Shown: positions 15,477 through 24,048, counted from the first letter of the stretch. The stretch: 64,000 bases of DNA from Gp7-AA6 sp036395755 (GCA_036395755.1 DASWCZ010000028.1:65645-129644); one strand, 5' to 3'. The notes: generated from the sequence alone by a model not told the origin. A program made the numbers and translations.

Positions 15477-17378
15477 TTACTTCTTCTCGGTGTCCACGTA
15501 CTCCGTGTCGATGACGTCGTCCTCTTTCGGAGCCGAACCCTCTCCCGCCGGCGGCGGCGCGCCGGCGCCCGCTCCGGCGGACGTCCCTTTGTAGATTGCC
15601 TCGGCGAGGCGGTGCGAAGACTGCTGCAGCCGCTCCCCCGCCTGTCTCATCGTCTCCGCATCGTTCGATTCGAGCGCTTTCTTCGCGTCGGCGATCGCCG
15701 ATTCGAAGTTCGACGCCTCGGCGGCGTCCAACTTCTCGCGGTTCTCGTTGAAGGTCTTCTCGGTCGAATAGACAAGGCTGTCGAGGCGATTGCGCGCCTC
15801 GATCTCCTCGCGGCGCTTGCGGTCTTCCTCGGCGTGCGACTGAGCATCCGAGACCATGCGGTCGATCTCGTCCTTGCTCAAGCCGGACGACGCCGTGATC
15901 GTGATCTTCTGCTCCTTGCCCGTCCCGAGGTCCTTGGCCGAGACGTTCAGGATGCCGTTGGCATCGATATCGAACGTCACTTCGATCTGGGGCATCCCGC
16001 GCGGGGCAGGAGGAAGCCCGATCAGGTGGAAGACGCCGAGAAGCTTGTTGTCCCGGGCGATCTCGCGCTCTCCCTGCAGAACTTTGATCTCGACCGACGT
16101 CTGGTTGTCCGACGCCGTCGAGAAGACTTCGGTCTTCTTCGTCGGGATGGTCGTGTTGCGCTCGATCAACTTCGTCATGACGCCGCCGAGCGTCTCGATC
16201 CCGAGCGAAAGCGGCGTGACGTCGAGCAGGAGCAGGTCCTTAACGTCTCCGGCGAGAACTCCTCCCTGGATCGCCGCGCCGACTGCCACGACCTCGTCCG
16301 GGTTGACGCCCTGATGGGGCTCCTTCCCGAACAGTTCCTTAACGAGCTGCTGAATCCTAGGCATGCGGGTCTGCCCGCCGACGAGAACGACCTCGTCGAT
16401 GTCCTTCGGCTCGAGGCCGGCGTCCTTCAATGCCTGACGGCACGGGGCGATCGACCGATTGACGATCTCCTCGACGAGCTGCTCGAGCTTCGACCGCGTC
16501 AGCTTCAGCTGCAGGTGCTTGGGGCCCGAAGCGTCGGCCGTGATGAAGGGCAGGTTGATCTCCGTCTCGACGACGTTCGAGAGCTCGATCTTGGCTTTCT
16601 CCGCAGCTTCCTTCAACCGCTGCATCGCCATCGGATCCTTCGAGAGGTCGATGCCCTGGTCCTTCTTGAACTCGGCGAGGATCCAGTCGATGACCCGCTG
16701 GTCGATGTTGTCGCCGCCCAAGTGCGTGTCGCCGTTGGTCGACTTGACCTCGACCACTCCCTCTCCCACTTCCAGGATCGAGATGTCGAATGTCCCGCCG
16801 CCGAAGTCGTACACGGCGATCGTCTCGTCCTTCTTCTTGTCCAGTCCGTAGGCGAGGGCCGCGGCCGTCGGCTCGTTGACCAGACGCTCGACGGTCAGGC
16901 CGGCGATCTGGCCCGCGTCCTTTGTGGCCTGCCGCTGCGAGTCGTTGAAATACGCGGGAACCGTGATGACCGCCCGGGTGACCTTCTGTCCGAGGTAAGC
17001 CTCCGCGGCCTCTTTCAGCTTCCCGAGGATCATCGCGGAGATCTCGGGCGGCGAGTATTCCTTGCTCCCCGCCTTCACTCGAACGTCCCCGTTGGACGCG
17101 GCGACGACGGTGAACGGGACCATCTTCATTTCCTCGGTGACTTCCGAGAATTTGCGCCCCATGAACCGCTTGATCGAGAACACGGTGTTGGCGGGATTCG
17201 TGATCGCCTGCCGCTTTGCGACCTGACCGACGAGCCGCTCACCGCTCTTTGAAAACGCAACGACGGAGGGCGTCGTCCGGTTCCCCTCGGCGTTGGGTAT
17301 GACGACCGGGTCGCCGCCTTCCATCACGGCCACGCAGGAATTGGTGGTCCCGAGGTCGATTCCGATGATCTTGCTCAT
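15477..17378 (-). CDS. dnaK: Chaperone DnaK (Hsp70)
   Basis: 633 residues, full length. ATP-driven protein-folding chaperone. The nucleotide-binding domain is intact (IGIDLGTTNSCVAVMEGG, VNEPTAAALAYGLD, VYDFGGGTFDISILEVG, VVLVGGQTRMP). The linker DVKDLLLLDVTPLSLG leads into the substrate-binding domain and lid. The acidic C-terminus ends DDVIDTEYVDTEKK. AGGAG upstream of the ATG and a strong promoter (17417-17445) precede it. The usual partners grpE and dnaJ are not in this operon or window. Confidence 0.98.
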   Translation of the reverse strand: MSKIIGIDLGTTNSCVAVMEGGDPVVIPNAEGNRTTPSVVAFSKSGERLVGQVAKRQAITNPANTVFSIKRFMGRKFSEVTEEMKMVPFTVVAASNGDVRVKAGSKEYSPPEISAMILGKLKEAAEAYLGQKVTRAVITVPAYFNDSQRQATKDAGQIAGLTVERLVNEPTAAALAYGLDKKKDETIAVYDFGGGTFDISILEVGEGVVEVKSTNGDTHLGGDNIDQRVIDWILAEFKKDQGIDLSKDPMAMQRLKEAAEKAKIELSNVVETEINLPFITADASGPKHLQLKLTRSKLEQLVEEIVNRSIAPCRQALKDAGLEPKDIDEVVLVGGQTRMPRIQQLVKELFGKEPHQGVNPDEVVAVGAAIQGGVLAGDVKDLLLLDVTPLSLGIETLGGVMTKLIERNTTIPTKKTEVFSTASDNQTSVEIKVLQGEREIARDNKLLGVFHLIGLPPAPRGMPQIEVTFDIDANGILNVSAKDLGTGKEQKITITASSGLSKDEIDRMVSDAQSHAEEDRKRREEIEARNRLDSLVYSTEKTFNENREKLDAAEASNFESAIADAKKALESNDAETMRQAGERLQQSSHRLAEAIYKGTSAGAGAGAPPPAGEGSAPKEDDVIDTEYVDTEKK

Positions 17379-17416
17379 TGACTTCTTCTCCTAAGCTGCT
17401 TTCCGTTCGGAGGGAA

Positions 17417-17445
17417 ATAATAGGATCTTAGCGCTGCCTTGTCAA
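17417..17445 (-). promoter_or_regulatory. Sigma70-type promoter of dnaK operon
   Basis: On the reverse strand TTGACA (17445-17440), a 17-bp spacer and TATTAT (17422-17417) form a near-consensus promoter. Transcription should start near 17410, giving a leader of ~30 nt with AGGAG before the dnaK ATG. It is the clearest two-box promoter in the window. Confidence 0.85.
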
Positions 17446-17495
17446 GTTCCAGATTGCAGATCCTTAGCCCGTCAGGCTCAAATCTGTGCAGATCC
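17424..17495. promoter_or_regulatory. Repeated motifs at dnaK promoter, candidate HspR operator
   Basis: TGCAGATCC occurs exactly twice (17455-17463 and 17487-17495), 32 bp apart, about three helical turns. GATCTTAGC (17424-17432, inside the promoter spacer) and GATCCTTAGC (17459-17468) form a second pair. AGCC and GGCT flank 5 bp at 17466-17478. None is a match to the actinobacterial HAIR consensus, but position and repetition suit repressor binding. Confidence 0.45.
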
Positions 17496-17527
17496 TCCGC
17501 TGCTTCGTCCCGGGAGACTCCGAGCGC

Positions 17528-18784
17528 CTAGCGGACGACTTGAACGCCCGCAGGCTTCTCGGTGCCGGAGACCGGGGTCGCTTGACCCGGATGTGGCTCG
17601 GAGACCGGCGAAAGTTGCCCCTCGTGAACCAGATCCAGATCGATCTGCCCAGTCGCGGTGCGGCCGTAGAGCGCGAACTTCCCGTCCTCGGGACGAAGGA
17701 TGTAACGGTAGAACCGGCCGTAAGGGTCTTTCAACGAGCCCTCATCGAGGACGCCGGCGGCGACTAAGTCCACGAGCGTCCTCGGATACCGTCCGGTCGT
17801 CCCATAGTACACGCGGACACCCCTCCCGACGGTCTGGAGTCTCGCCTGCGAGCTCGCCCGGAAGAGGTCCCGGATCGGGGGGTTCTCGGAAACCGGCCGC
17901 AGGAACAGGTTGGCCGGGTTTTTCGGGAGAAACGACAGCGAGAAAGCGCCGAGCGCCGCGACCACCAGCCAGAGCACCAAGGCCCCTGTCGGAAAGTGGG
18001 GTCGGGGAACGGGTGCGACCGCCGCCGGAGTCTCGCGGACATGACCCTCTTCGATCAGGCCACGATCGAGAAGGTCGGAAATTCCCTTCAACACGTCCAA
18101 GTCCGGGAGAAACGCGCGCTCGCGGATCTCTCCGACCGTTCTCACGCCATCGATCCACTTCCACGTCTCGGCTTCCCTCTTCGAGACGACTAAGGTGCCC
18201 TCCCCCGACGCCGGACCCGAGGTGGTGAGCCGCAGCGCGTAGGCGCCCCCCGCCCGGCGGAAGACGAGCTCGTTCGAGGAGATCTTCCGCTCCGCGGCCG
18301 GCAGCTCGTCAAACGTCCGGGCCGCGTCGAGCAGGATCGCTTCGGTCGCGATCGGCGAGAAGAGCTCCTCGTCGTGTTCGACGGCGGCCTGAGGCGAGAA
18401 CCGGAACCGCCCATCTGTCCATCCGAAGGCGCCGAAGACGATCCGTTGGACCTGGATGCGGAAGGCTTCGCGGAGATCCTCGGGACGGACCAGCCTTTCC
18501 GCGATCAGCAGGCGCCCCAACCGGTCTTGCCGCTTCTTCTGGGTCTCCAGCACGATCGCGAGCTGCGCCTCCGAGAGGAGACCGGCCTTGACCAGAAGAG
18601 ACCCGAGTCGGTTCTCGAGGGGATGACTGCTCGATTCGACCGACACGACGCGGCCGGTCAAGAAGCCCACGGCGATCGTGTCCTTCGGTCCTTCGACGGT
18701 CAAGATCCCGCTCTTCCGCTGCATGCCGAGCATCTGGAAGATGTCGGTCAGTGAAAAGACGCGAAGGTTTCCGTCAAGACTCAC
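17528..18784 (-). CDS. PATAN (DUF4388) membrane protein with pseudopilin-like C-terminus
   Basis: 418 residues from the GTG at 18784 (GGAGG upstream), overlapping the previous gene by 11 bp. Residues 1-~200 are PATAN/DUF4388 (VSLDGNLRVFSLTDIFQMLG, RKSGILTVEG, GFLTGRVVSV, RIVFGAFGWTDGRFRFSP). A middle region resembles a winged helix (WKWIDGVRTVGEIRERAFLP). One membrane helix follows (FPTGALVLWLVVAALGAFSL). The exported end (YYGTTGRYPRTLVDLVAAGV, LKDPYGRFYRYIL, FALYGRTATG) looks like the periplasmic part of type II secretion pseudopilins. It is last in the DUF1844-TPR-PATAN operon. This is a different architecture from the PATAN-HDOD protein at 4424-5842. Function unknown. Confidence 0.75.
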   Translation of the reverse strand: MSLDGNLRVFSLTDIFQMLGMQRKSGILTVEGPKDTIAVGFLTGRVVSVESSSHPLENRLGSLLVKAGLLSEAQLAIVLETQKKRQDRLGRLLIAERLVRPEDLREAFRIQVQRIVFGAFGWTDGRFRFSPQAAVEHDEELFSPIATEAILLDAARTFDELPAAERKISSNELVFRRAGGAYALRLTTSGPASGEGTLVVSKREAETWKWIDGVRTVGEIRERAFLPDLDVLKGISDLLDRGLIEEGHVRETPAAVAPVPRPHFPTGALVLWLVVAALGAFSLSFLPKNPANLFLRPVSENPPIRDLFRASSQARLQTVGRGVRVYYGTTGRYPRTLVDLVAAGVLDEGSLKDPYGRFYRYILRPEDGKFALYGRTATGQIDLDLVHEGQLSPVSEPHPGQATPVSGTEKPAGVQVVR

Positions 18785-20672
18785 GAGTCTGCCTCCAAGC
18801 ACCGAGGTTCTGGCCGACCCAGAGGGCAATCGCGGCGAGCGCCGCGGCGATTCTTCCGGGCAGGACCTCTCTCGCGGAGGCGAGCGGGCGCAGGTCGAAG
18901 AGCCAGGGCCCGGGGAGAGCCAGAGTGAGCGCCAGGAAGAAGAGGACGAGCGCAAAAGCTGCGGCAAACGGTCGATGCGCGAAGAAACGGTGAATGCCGG
19001 GCGCGGCCAGAGAGGCCAGACGGACCAGTCCGCGGCGCCGGCCGGATCGCGCCTCCGCCCCGCGTCTCTCCGCCTCGCGCACGTCCTCGGAGACTTCCTC
19101 CCTTCGCGCCGAGAGGCGGACGCACCGGCTGCAATAGAGCGCGGGCCCGCCGTATCGTTTACAGACGCGGCAGAATCCCCGGCCGCAGCGCGCGCACTCG
19201 TACGCCACACCGCGGCGCGACCGAACGGCTGTCAGCGCGAGAGCAAAGACGAAGGCGCCCCACGGCGCGAGAGACAGGGGCGACAGGAGGATCTCCTCCA
19301 CCGGCAAGCGTGTTTTCCCGGACTTCGGACGGGCCGGGCTTCTCGCTCCCCCGCGCTCGACGACGCGTTGGCGCGCGGTCGAGAGACCGTAAGCCGCCGG
19401 GACCACACGGGACATCGGTGGCCGGGAGGACCAGGCATCGACGTCGCGGCGGGAGATCTGAAGGGCCCGCGCGCGCGCTTTCTCCTGTCCTTTGAAATCG
19501 TAGATCTCGGACCGCGCGATCGAGAGGTTGTAGAAAGGCTCCGCCGCCTGCGGCGCGTTGCGCGCGGCTTCCTCGTAGTCTTCGATTGCCGCAGCGTAGT
19601 CGCCCTCCACGAACCGGACGTTGCCGCGGTTGACGAACGGGCGATAGTCCTTCGGATCCGCCTGGATCGCCCGGGTGTATGCCGCCTCCGAGCGCGGATA
19701 GTCCCCGGAGCGCTCGGCGTACATCGCGAGGAGAAACCAGACGTCGGGCTGGTCGGGCGACGCGGCCGCGATCGAGGAGAGCGCGTCCTCGACGCTCGAA
19801 TCCTCGCGGCGCTCGTCGAGGTCGACCGCGGCGAGGTAGAGGGGGGATCGTCGGATCAGGTTCTCCCGCGCGACCGTATCGACGAAGAGGGGGAGGAGAC
19901 CGAGCACGATCAGCGCGCCGGCGAGCACGAGCCGCTCGCGCCGCTCCGAGTATGCATAGATGAGCGCCGCCCAGTAGAGGAGCAGCCAGGTCGGTCCGAG
20001 TGTGAGGAAGAGCGGCAGCATCAGGAGGAGGAGAGCGAGGGGCGTCGACGCCCGGTGCCCGAAAGGGCGGCTCGCGGCCTCTTCGAGGTCGTGCCACAGC
20101 CGACGGAAGTACGTCAGGAAGAGGCCGAGGATCGCGGCGACCGCTCCGGCGGCCATCGCGATCGCAATCGCGATCATCAGAGAGGAAAAGAAAGAGAGGC
20201 GGGACTCGGCGCTCGCGAAGAGCGTGCCGAACGCCGTCGGGATTCGAGAGGCGGCCTCCCGGAATCGTCCGGTGCGGAACCCGAATCCGATTCGCGACGC
20301 GGCGGCGTCGAAGCTCGCCTCGTCCAATCGAACCGCGGCGTCGTAGGCGAAAGCGGTGTGCCCCGCCCGCCCTTTCTCCGCCTTCCGGGCCTCCTGCAGC
20401 GCGGTACGCGAATACGCCGAAAGATGCCTCACGCCCGCCGCGCGCGCCGACCGGATCATCGCTTCGAGCGCGGTCCCCGCGGCGCGGACGTCGTCCTCCT
20501 GCAGTGCCGACAGCAGGTCGAACCAGTGCGACCGGTAGACGGCCCGGGTCACGGGCGGCGGAAGGGGCGAAACGCGCGTATCCGGGGACGCTTCGGCCCG
20601 GATCGCGCTGGCGACGAGAATGACGACGACGAGCCCGGCCCGTCTACTTCGGGGCGCGACCGACCTCCACAT
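18774..20672 (-). CDS. Membrane TPR protein with zinc-ribbon motifs
   Basis: 632 residues from the ATG at 20672, overlapping the DUF1844 gene by 29 bp. A signal-like N-terminus (GLVVVILVASAI) is followed by a ~150-residue exported region. Membrane helices then follow (FFSSLMIAIAIAMAAGAVAA, LALLLLMLPLFLTLG, VLAGALIVLGLLPLFV). Tetratricopeptide repeats come next (DVWFLLAMYAERSGDYPRSE, AAYTRAIQADPKDYRPFVNR, GNVRFVEGDYAAAIEDYEEA). After another helix come cysteine pairs YECARCGRGFCRVCKRYGGP and LYCSRC, a possible zinc ribbon. Two final helices end the protein. It is probably a scaffold in the inner membrane together with the PATAN protein encoded next. Function unknown. Confidence 0.75.
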   Translation of the reverse strand: MWRSVAPRSRRAGLVVVILVASAIRAEASPDTRVSPLPPPVTRAVYRSHWFDLLSALQEDDVRAAGTALEAMIRSARAAGVRHLSAYSRTALQEARKAEKGRAGHTAFAYDAAVRLDEASFDAAASRIGFGFRTGRFREAASRIPTAFGTLFASAESRLSFFSSLMIAIAIAMAAGAVAAILGLFLTYFRRLWHDLEEAASRPFGHRASTPLALLLLMLPLFLTLGPTWLLLYWAALIYAYSERRERLVLAGALIVLGLLPLFVDTVARENLIRRSPLYLAAVDLDERREDSSVEDALSSIAAASPDQPDVWFLLAMYAERSGDYPRSEAAYTRAIQADPKDYRPFVNRGNVRFVEGDYAAAIEDYEEAARNAPQAAEPFYNLSIARSEIYDFKGQEKARARALQISRRDVDAWSSRPPMSRVVPAAYGLSTARQRVVERGGARSPARPKSGKTRLPVEEILLSPLSLAPWGAFVFALALTAVRSRRGVAYECARCGRGFCRVCKRYGGPALYCSRCVRLSARREEVSEDVREAERRGAEARSGRRRGLVRLASLAAPGIHRFFAHRPFAAAFALVLFFLALTLALPGPWLFDLRPLASAREVLPGRIAAALAAIALWVGQNLGAWRQTRES

Positions 20673-21114
20673 ATGCAAGGCGGAGCTCGTACAGGACGCG
20701 GGCGAGCAGATCGGACTCCTCGAAGGAGAGATTTCCACGCGTCTTCTGTTCCAGGACCGCCAGCCAGTCGATCATCTGCCGCGCGATCGCGAGATCGCGG
20801 TGTCTCGGTCCCGCCGCCGGATCGGAGAGGAGGCCGAGCGCCGAGTACGCCGTCGTCGCGAGCGAGCTGACGATGCGGGCGAACTCGGTGCGCGGCTCGC
20901 CGGCCGTTTCGGGCTCGGCGTCCACGGGCGGTGCGGCGGCTTCCTCCGCCGCCGTCGCCGGAGCGGCGGGGGCCGGCGGCGCCGTCGGCGCCCGCGCGGG
21001 ACGAGCCGGCTCGGCCACGGTCTCTTCGGGCTCGAATCCGGGACGCAGCTCCCCTTCGGGCGTGAACATTCGTCGGTCGACGACTCGAATGGGCTTGCTC
21101 TCGCCTTCGGTCAT
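20644..21114 (-). CDS. DUF1844 domain protein
   Basis: 156 residues. The first ~75 residues are a low-complexity Pro/Ala/Glu segment. The C-terminal half is the DUF1844 helical domain: FARIVSSLATTAYSALGLLS, DLAIARQMIDWLAVLEQKTR, GNLSFEESDLLARVLYELRL. The role of the family is unknown; members are small cytoplasmic proteins. It is the first gene of the operon with the TPR and PATAN proteins. TAAAAT at 21127-21132, 12 nt before the ATG, is the likely -10. It is divergent from mazG. Confidence 0.85.
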   Translation of the reverse strand: MTEGESKPIRVVDRRMFTPEGELRPGFEPEETVAEPARPARAPTAPPAPAAPATAAEEAAAPPVDAEPETAGEPRTEFARIVSSLATTAYSALGLLSDPAAGPRHRDLAIARQMIDWLAVLEQKTRGNLSFEESDLLARVLYELRLAYVEVGRAPK

Positions 21115-21126
21115 GTTTGAATTCCG

Positions 21127-21172
21127 ATTTTAGAACAACCGACCCGCATCCGCCGCGCTCACTCGCTATGAT
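21127..21172. promoter_or_regulatory. Divergent -10 elements for DUF1844 gene and mazG
   Basis: Reverse strand: TAAAAT at 21132-21127, 12 nt before the ATG at 21114. Forward strand: TATGAT at 21167-21172, 6 nt before the GTG of mazG at 21179 with no Shine-Dalgarno. No TTGACA-like box was seen at the usual distance from the mazG hexamer. Confidence 0.5.
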
Positions 21173-21178
21173 TCGCGC

Positions 21179-21940
21179 GTGTCGGAAGGGCTGTCGCGAC
21201 TCGTCACACTGGTCGAAACGCTCCGTCGGGAGTGTCCGTGGGACCGCGAGCAGACACCCGGGACACTCCGGACATACGTCCTCGAAGAGTGCTACGAGGT
21301 CTTGGACGCGATCGACGCGGGAGATCCCGACGCGCTCGCCGATGAGCTCGGAGACCTCCTCTTCCAGGTGCTCTTCCTCTCGCGGATCGCCGCGGAGCGT
21401 GGTTGGTTCGACATCGAGGTCGTCGCGGATCGGATCGCCCGAAAGATGACGGAGCGCCATCCGCACGTCTTCGCCGGAGGGTCGGCCTCCGACGCGCAGG
21501 AGGTTCGGCAGGGGTGGGAGCGCCGCAAGCAGCGCGGCTCCGCATCCACGGATCCGCTGGGAAGCATCCCGGTTTCACTTCCGGCGCTCGCCGCCGCTTA
21601 CCGAATGACTTCGCGGGCCGCGGACCTCGGCTTCGACTGGGAAAGAGACGCCGACGTCGCGGAAAAGATCGAGGAGGAGCTCGCGGAATGGCGCGAGGCA
21701 CAGAAGGCCGGCGATCGGGAGTCCGAGGAGAAGGAGATCGGAGATCTGCTCTTCTCGATCGTCAACCTCGCCCGCCGCCGCGAAGTCGATCCAGAGAGCG
21801 CGCTGCGCCGCGCGCAGGCGCGATTCCGTTCGCGCTTCGCGAAGGTAGCCGCCAGGGCACGGGAGTCCGGACGGGAGGTCGGCGATTTCGACGCCGCCGC
21901 GCTGGATCGATTCTGGGAAGACGCGAAAGCGGAGGAGTAG
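21179..21940 (+). CDS. mazG: Nucleoside triphosphate pyrophosphohydrolase MazG
   Basis: 253 residues with two MazG domains. The first has the metal-binding pattern EECYEVLDAI...DELGDLLFQVLF. The second has EKIEEELAEW...EKEIGDLLFSIVN. The conserved CPWDREQTPGTLR opening of the long MazG type is present, as is the inter-domain IPVSLPALAAAYRM. The enzyme hydrolyses (d)NTPs to the monophosphate and pyrophosphate, limiting aberrant nucleotides. The GTG is chosen because TATGAT lies 6 nt upstream and the protein begins as in homologues. Confidence 0.95.
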   Translation: MSEGLSRLVTLVETLRRECPWDREQTPGTLRTYVLEECYEVLDAIDAGDPDALADELGDLLFQVLFLSRIAAERGWFDIEVVADRIARKMTERHPHVFAGGSASDAQEVRQGWERRKQRGSASTDPLGSIPVSLPALAAAYRMTSRAADLGFDWERDADVAEKIEEELAEWREAQKAGDRESEEKEIGDLLFSIVNLARRREVDPESALRRAQARFRSRFAKVAARARESGREVGDFDAAALDRFWEDAKAEE

Positions 21941-21950
21941 CTTCCGGACT

Positions 21951-22871
21951 TCAGCGCTCGAGACTCGCGGACTTGGGCGCTTTGGCCTTCGGGCTCCGCG
22001 ACGTCAGCGCGGCAACGGTCACCAGCTCGACACCCTGGGAACCGAGTCGCGGAAGCTCTCGCTCCAGAAGCGCAAGAGTCGCGGGGTGGGGATGCCCGAT
22101 CGCGAGCGCGGTCCCGTCTTTCTTCGCCTTCCGAACGAGATCGCGAAAAGATCGCTCGATCGCGTCCTCGCTCTCGACCGCGTCGAGGAAGACCTTTCGA
22201 GATACGGCGGGCAGCGACTCCTCGTCGGCGATCCGGCGGGCGACGGTCGCCTCGGTCGTTCGGCTGTCGAGCAGGAACAGCCGCCGGGCGGTCAATACCC
22301 GGACGACCGCCCGCATCACCCGGGGATCGGCCGTCGCGGCCGAGCCCATGTGGTTGTTTACGCCGACCGCTCCGGGCACGGTGTCGAGATCGTCGGCGAC
22401 CGTCTGCGCGATCTTCGCGTCACTGTCGGCGCGCAGCACGACGCCGGGTCCCGGGCGGATTCGGGGATACCCGTCGGGCTCCATCGGGAGGTGGAGCAGC
22501 ACCTCCTTGCCGGAAGTGGAGAGCCTCCGCGCCGACTCGGCGCTGCCGGGCAGGCCCGGCAACACGGCGCCAGCCACACGAAAAGGCCAGCGCGCGATTC
22601 GTTCGACGGCCTCCCGGTCGTTGCCGAGATCGTCGATGACGATGGCAATCCGCGCCGCGAGAACGGGGGCGAGAGAGGGTTCCGGCGCGGGGGTCGGCGC
22701 CGCCGGCGGGAGTGCGTGCGTCCGGTGGACCGCATGGCGCGGGGCGGGTCGCGGCCTTTCGGGTTGCGCCTCCCGAGGACGGGTCTTAAGAAAGAGTGCG
22801 ATCCCGAGCGCGAGCGCGAGAAGGGCGAAGAACGCCGTAGCGGGAGAGATCCGGCGCGGAGTGTCGGACAA
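21951..22871 (-). CDS. Divergent polysaccharide deacetylase (YibQ/DUF610 family)
   Basis: 306 residues. Membrane anchor near the N-terminus (ATAFFALLALALGIALFL), a Pro-rich periplasmic linker, then the divergent polysaccharide-deacetylase fold (ARIAIVIDDLGNDREAVERI, VLPGLPGSAESA, EVLLHLPMEPDGYP, GAVGVNNHMGS, LFLLDSRTT, LAIGHPHPATLALL). The family often lies beside envC and ctpA genes and is taken to act on peptidoglycan or related glycans in the periplasm; activity is rarely shown. Here it is the last gene after envC and the S41 homologue, 15 bp from the latter, and convergent with mazG. Confidence 0.88.
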   Translation of the reverse strand: MSDTPRRISPATAFFALLALALGIALFLKTRPREAQPERPRPAPRHAVHRTHALPPAAPTPAPEPSLAPVLAARIAIVIDDLGNDREAVERIARWPFRVAGAVLPGLPGSAESARRLSTSGKEVLLHLPMEPDGYPRIRPGPGVVLRADSDAKIAQTVADDLDTVPGAVGVNNHMGSAATADPRVMRAVVRVLTARRLFLLDSRTTEATVARRIADEESLPAVSRKVFLDAVESEDAIERSFRDLVRKAKKDGTALAIGHPHPATLALLERELPRLGSQGVELVTVAALTSRSPKAKAPKSASLER

Positions 22872-22886
22872 ACGCCCGAGTCCGGG

Positions 22887-24041
22887 CTACGCCGCGCGGC
22901 GGACGACGCCCCGGCGTGCCACCTCGAGTCCGCGCTCCAAAATCGGGTCATGCGACTCGGTGTCGCCGGGGAACGTGATCACCCGTTCGTCCGGCGAAAG
23001 ACCCTTGCCGCCCAGGATCGTCCCGGACGGAGACTGGTACCGCCCGACCGTCATGAAGAGACTCCCCCCGGAACCGGTCGGCACGAGGCGCTGCACGATG
23101 GCCATCCCCGCCGTCACGGACCCGACGGTCGTGGCGTTCGCGCGGTCCTTCAGGGCCGCCACGAAGACCTCCGCCGGCCCTCCGGTTGCTTCGTCCATCA
23201 GGAGAACGGTCCGTCCCTTCCAGAGCTTTTCGCCGGCGGCCTCGAGCGGCTTCAGAGGGACCTTGCGGCTGACGATGCGGGCGACCGGTCCCCGGCCGAC
23301 GAAGAGGGTCGCCGACGGAGCGATGTCGGCGACGTCCCCACCGATCGAGCCCCGCAGATCGAGGACGAGCCTGTCGATCGAGCGGCGCCCCGCCTCGTCG
23401 ATCGCTTTTCGGAGCGCCTCAGCGGTCGACGCCGTGAAGCCCGGGATCTTGACGATCGCGACGTCGTTTTCCCACTTCGTTTCGACCGGAGGGGGAGCGA
23501 ACCGCTCCCGGCGCAGCCGCACGGTCACCTTCTTGTCCTCGACGACGCGGAAGAGGCCGACCTCAACCGTCGTCCCCTCCGGCCCTTCCAGAGCGGAGGT
23601 GATCTTCCACAGCGGCGCGTTGCGCAGATTCTTTCCATCCACCGCGTGAATCAGGTCTCCGGGCTGGACCTGCTGCTTCTGGGCGGGAGAGCCGGGAAGC
23701 GGCGCGACGACGTAGGGGAATCCGCCGCGGCGCGCGACGATGATTCCCGGCCCGACCGCGCCCGACGCCTGCTGGGCGCGAAACGCGCTCATCGAGGCAG
23801 CCGGAACGTAATAGGAAAAGGGATCGAGCGCGTCCGTCATCCCGTCATAGGCGCCCTCGAGCAGCGTCTTCGGATCGGTCGGGTCCACGTAGTTCCCGCG
23901 CGTCAGCGAGAACACCTCCGAGAAGACCGACAGCGCCTTCGTCGCGGGATCTCTTCCCGGTCCGGAATCGACGGCCCGGAGAGACGCGAGAGCGGCGATG
24001 GAGACGACGAGAAACAGCAGTCGGGAGCGGTTGGATTTCAT
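22887..24041 (-). CDS. S41 (CtpA-like) protein lacking the catalytic Ser and Lys
   Basis: 384 residues from the ATG at 24041 (signal/anchor MKSNRSRLLFLVVSIAALAS). Layout is that of C-terminal processing peptidases: N-terminal helical region, PDZ domain (PYVVAPLPGSPAQKQQVQPG, DLIHAVDGKNL), then the S41 core (VAIVKIPGFT, LVLDLRGSIGGDV). In active enzymes the nucleophile lies in S-A-S-E; here the aligned stretch reads TGGPAEVFVAAL, with Gly for Ser. The general-base Lys of T-x-G-K-G is Met (TAGMAIVQ). Peptide-bond cleavage is therefore not expected; a scaffold or PDZ adaptor role is inferred. TACCAT at 24049-24054, 7 nt before this ATG, supports the start over a longer frame from 24113. Confidence 0.85.
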   Translation of the reverse strand: MKSNRSRLLFLVVSIAALASLRAVDSGPGRDPATKALSVFSEVFSLTRGNYVDPTDPKTLLEGAYDGMTDALDPFSYYVPAASMSAFRAQQASGAVGPGIIVARRGGFPYVVAPLPGSPAQKQQVQPGDLIHAVDGKNLRNAPLWKITSALEGPEGTTVEVGLFRVVEDKKVTVRLRRERFAPPPVETKWENDVAIVKIPGFTASTAEALRKAIDEAGRRSIDRLVLDLRGSIGGDVADIAPSATLFVGRGPVARIVSRKVPLKPLEAAGEKLWKGRTVLLMDEATGGPAEVFVAALKDRANATTVGSVTAGMAIVQRLVPTGSGGSLFMTVGRYQSPSGTILGGKGLSPDERVITFPGDTESHDPILERGLEVARRGVVRRAA

Positions 24042-24048
24042 CGTGGGG

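Noticed and set aside
17464..17480. Canonical HAIR element (CTTGAGT-N7-ACTCAAG) at dnaK
   Set aside because: Only a partial TTGAGCC/GGCT arrangement is present, so the repeats are reported as candidates and not as a HAIR site.
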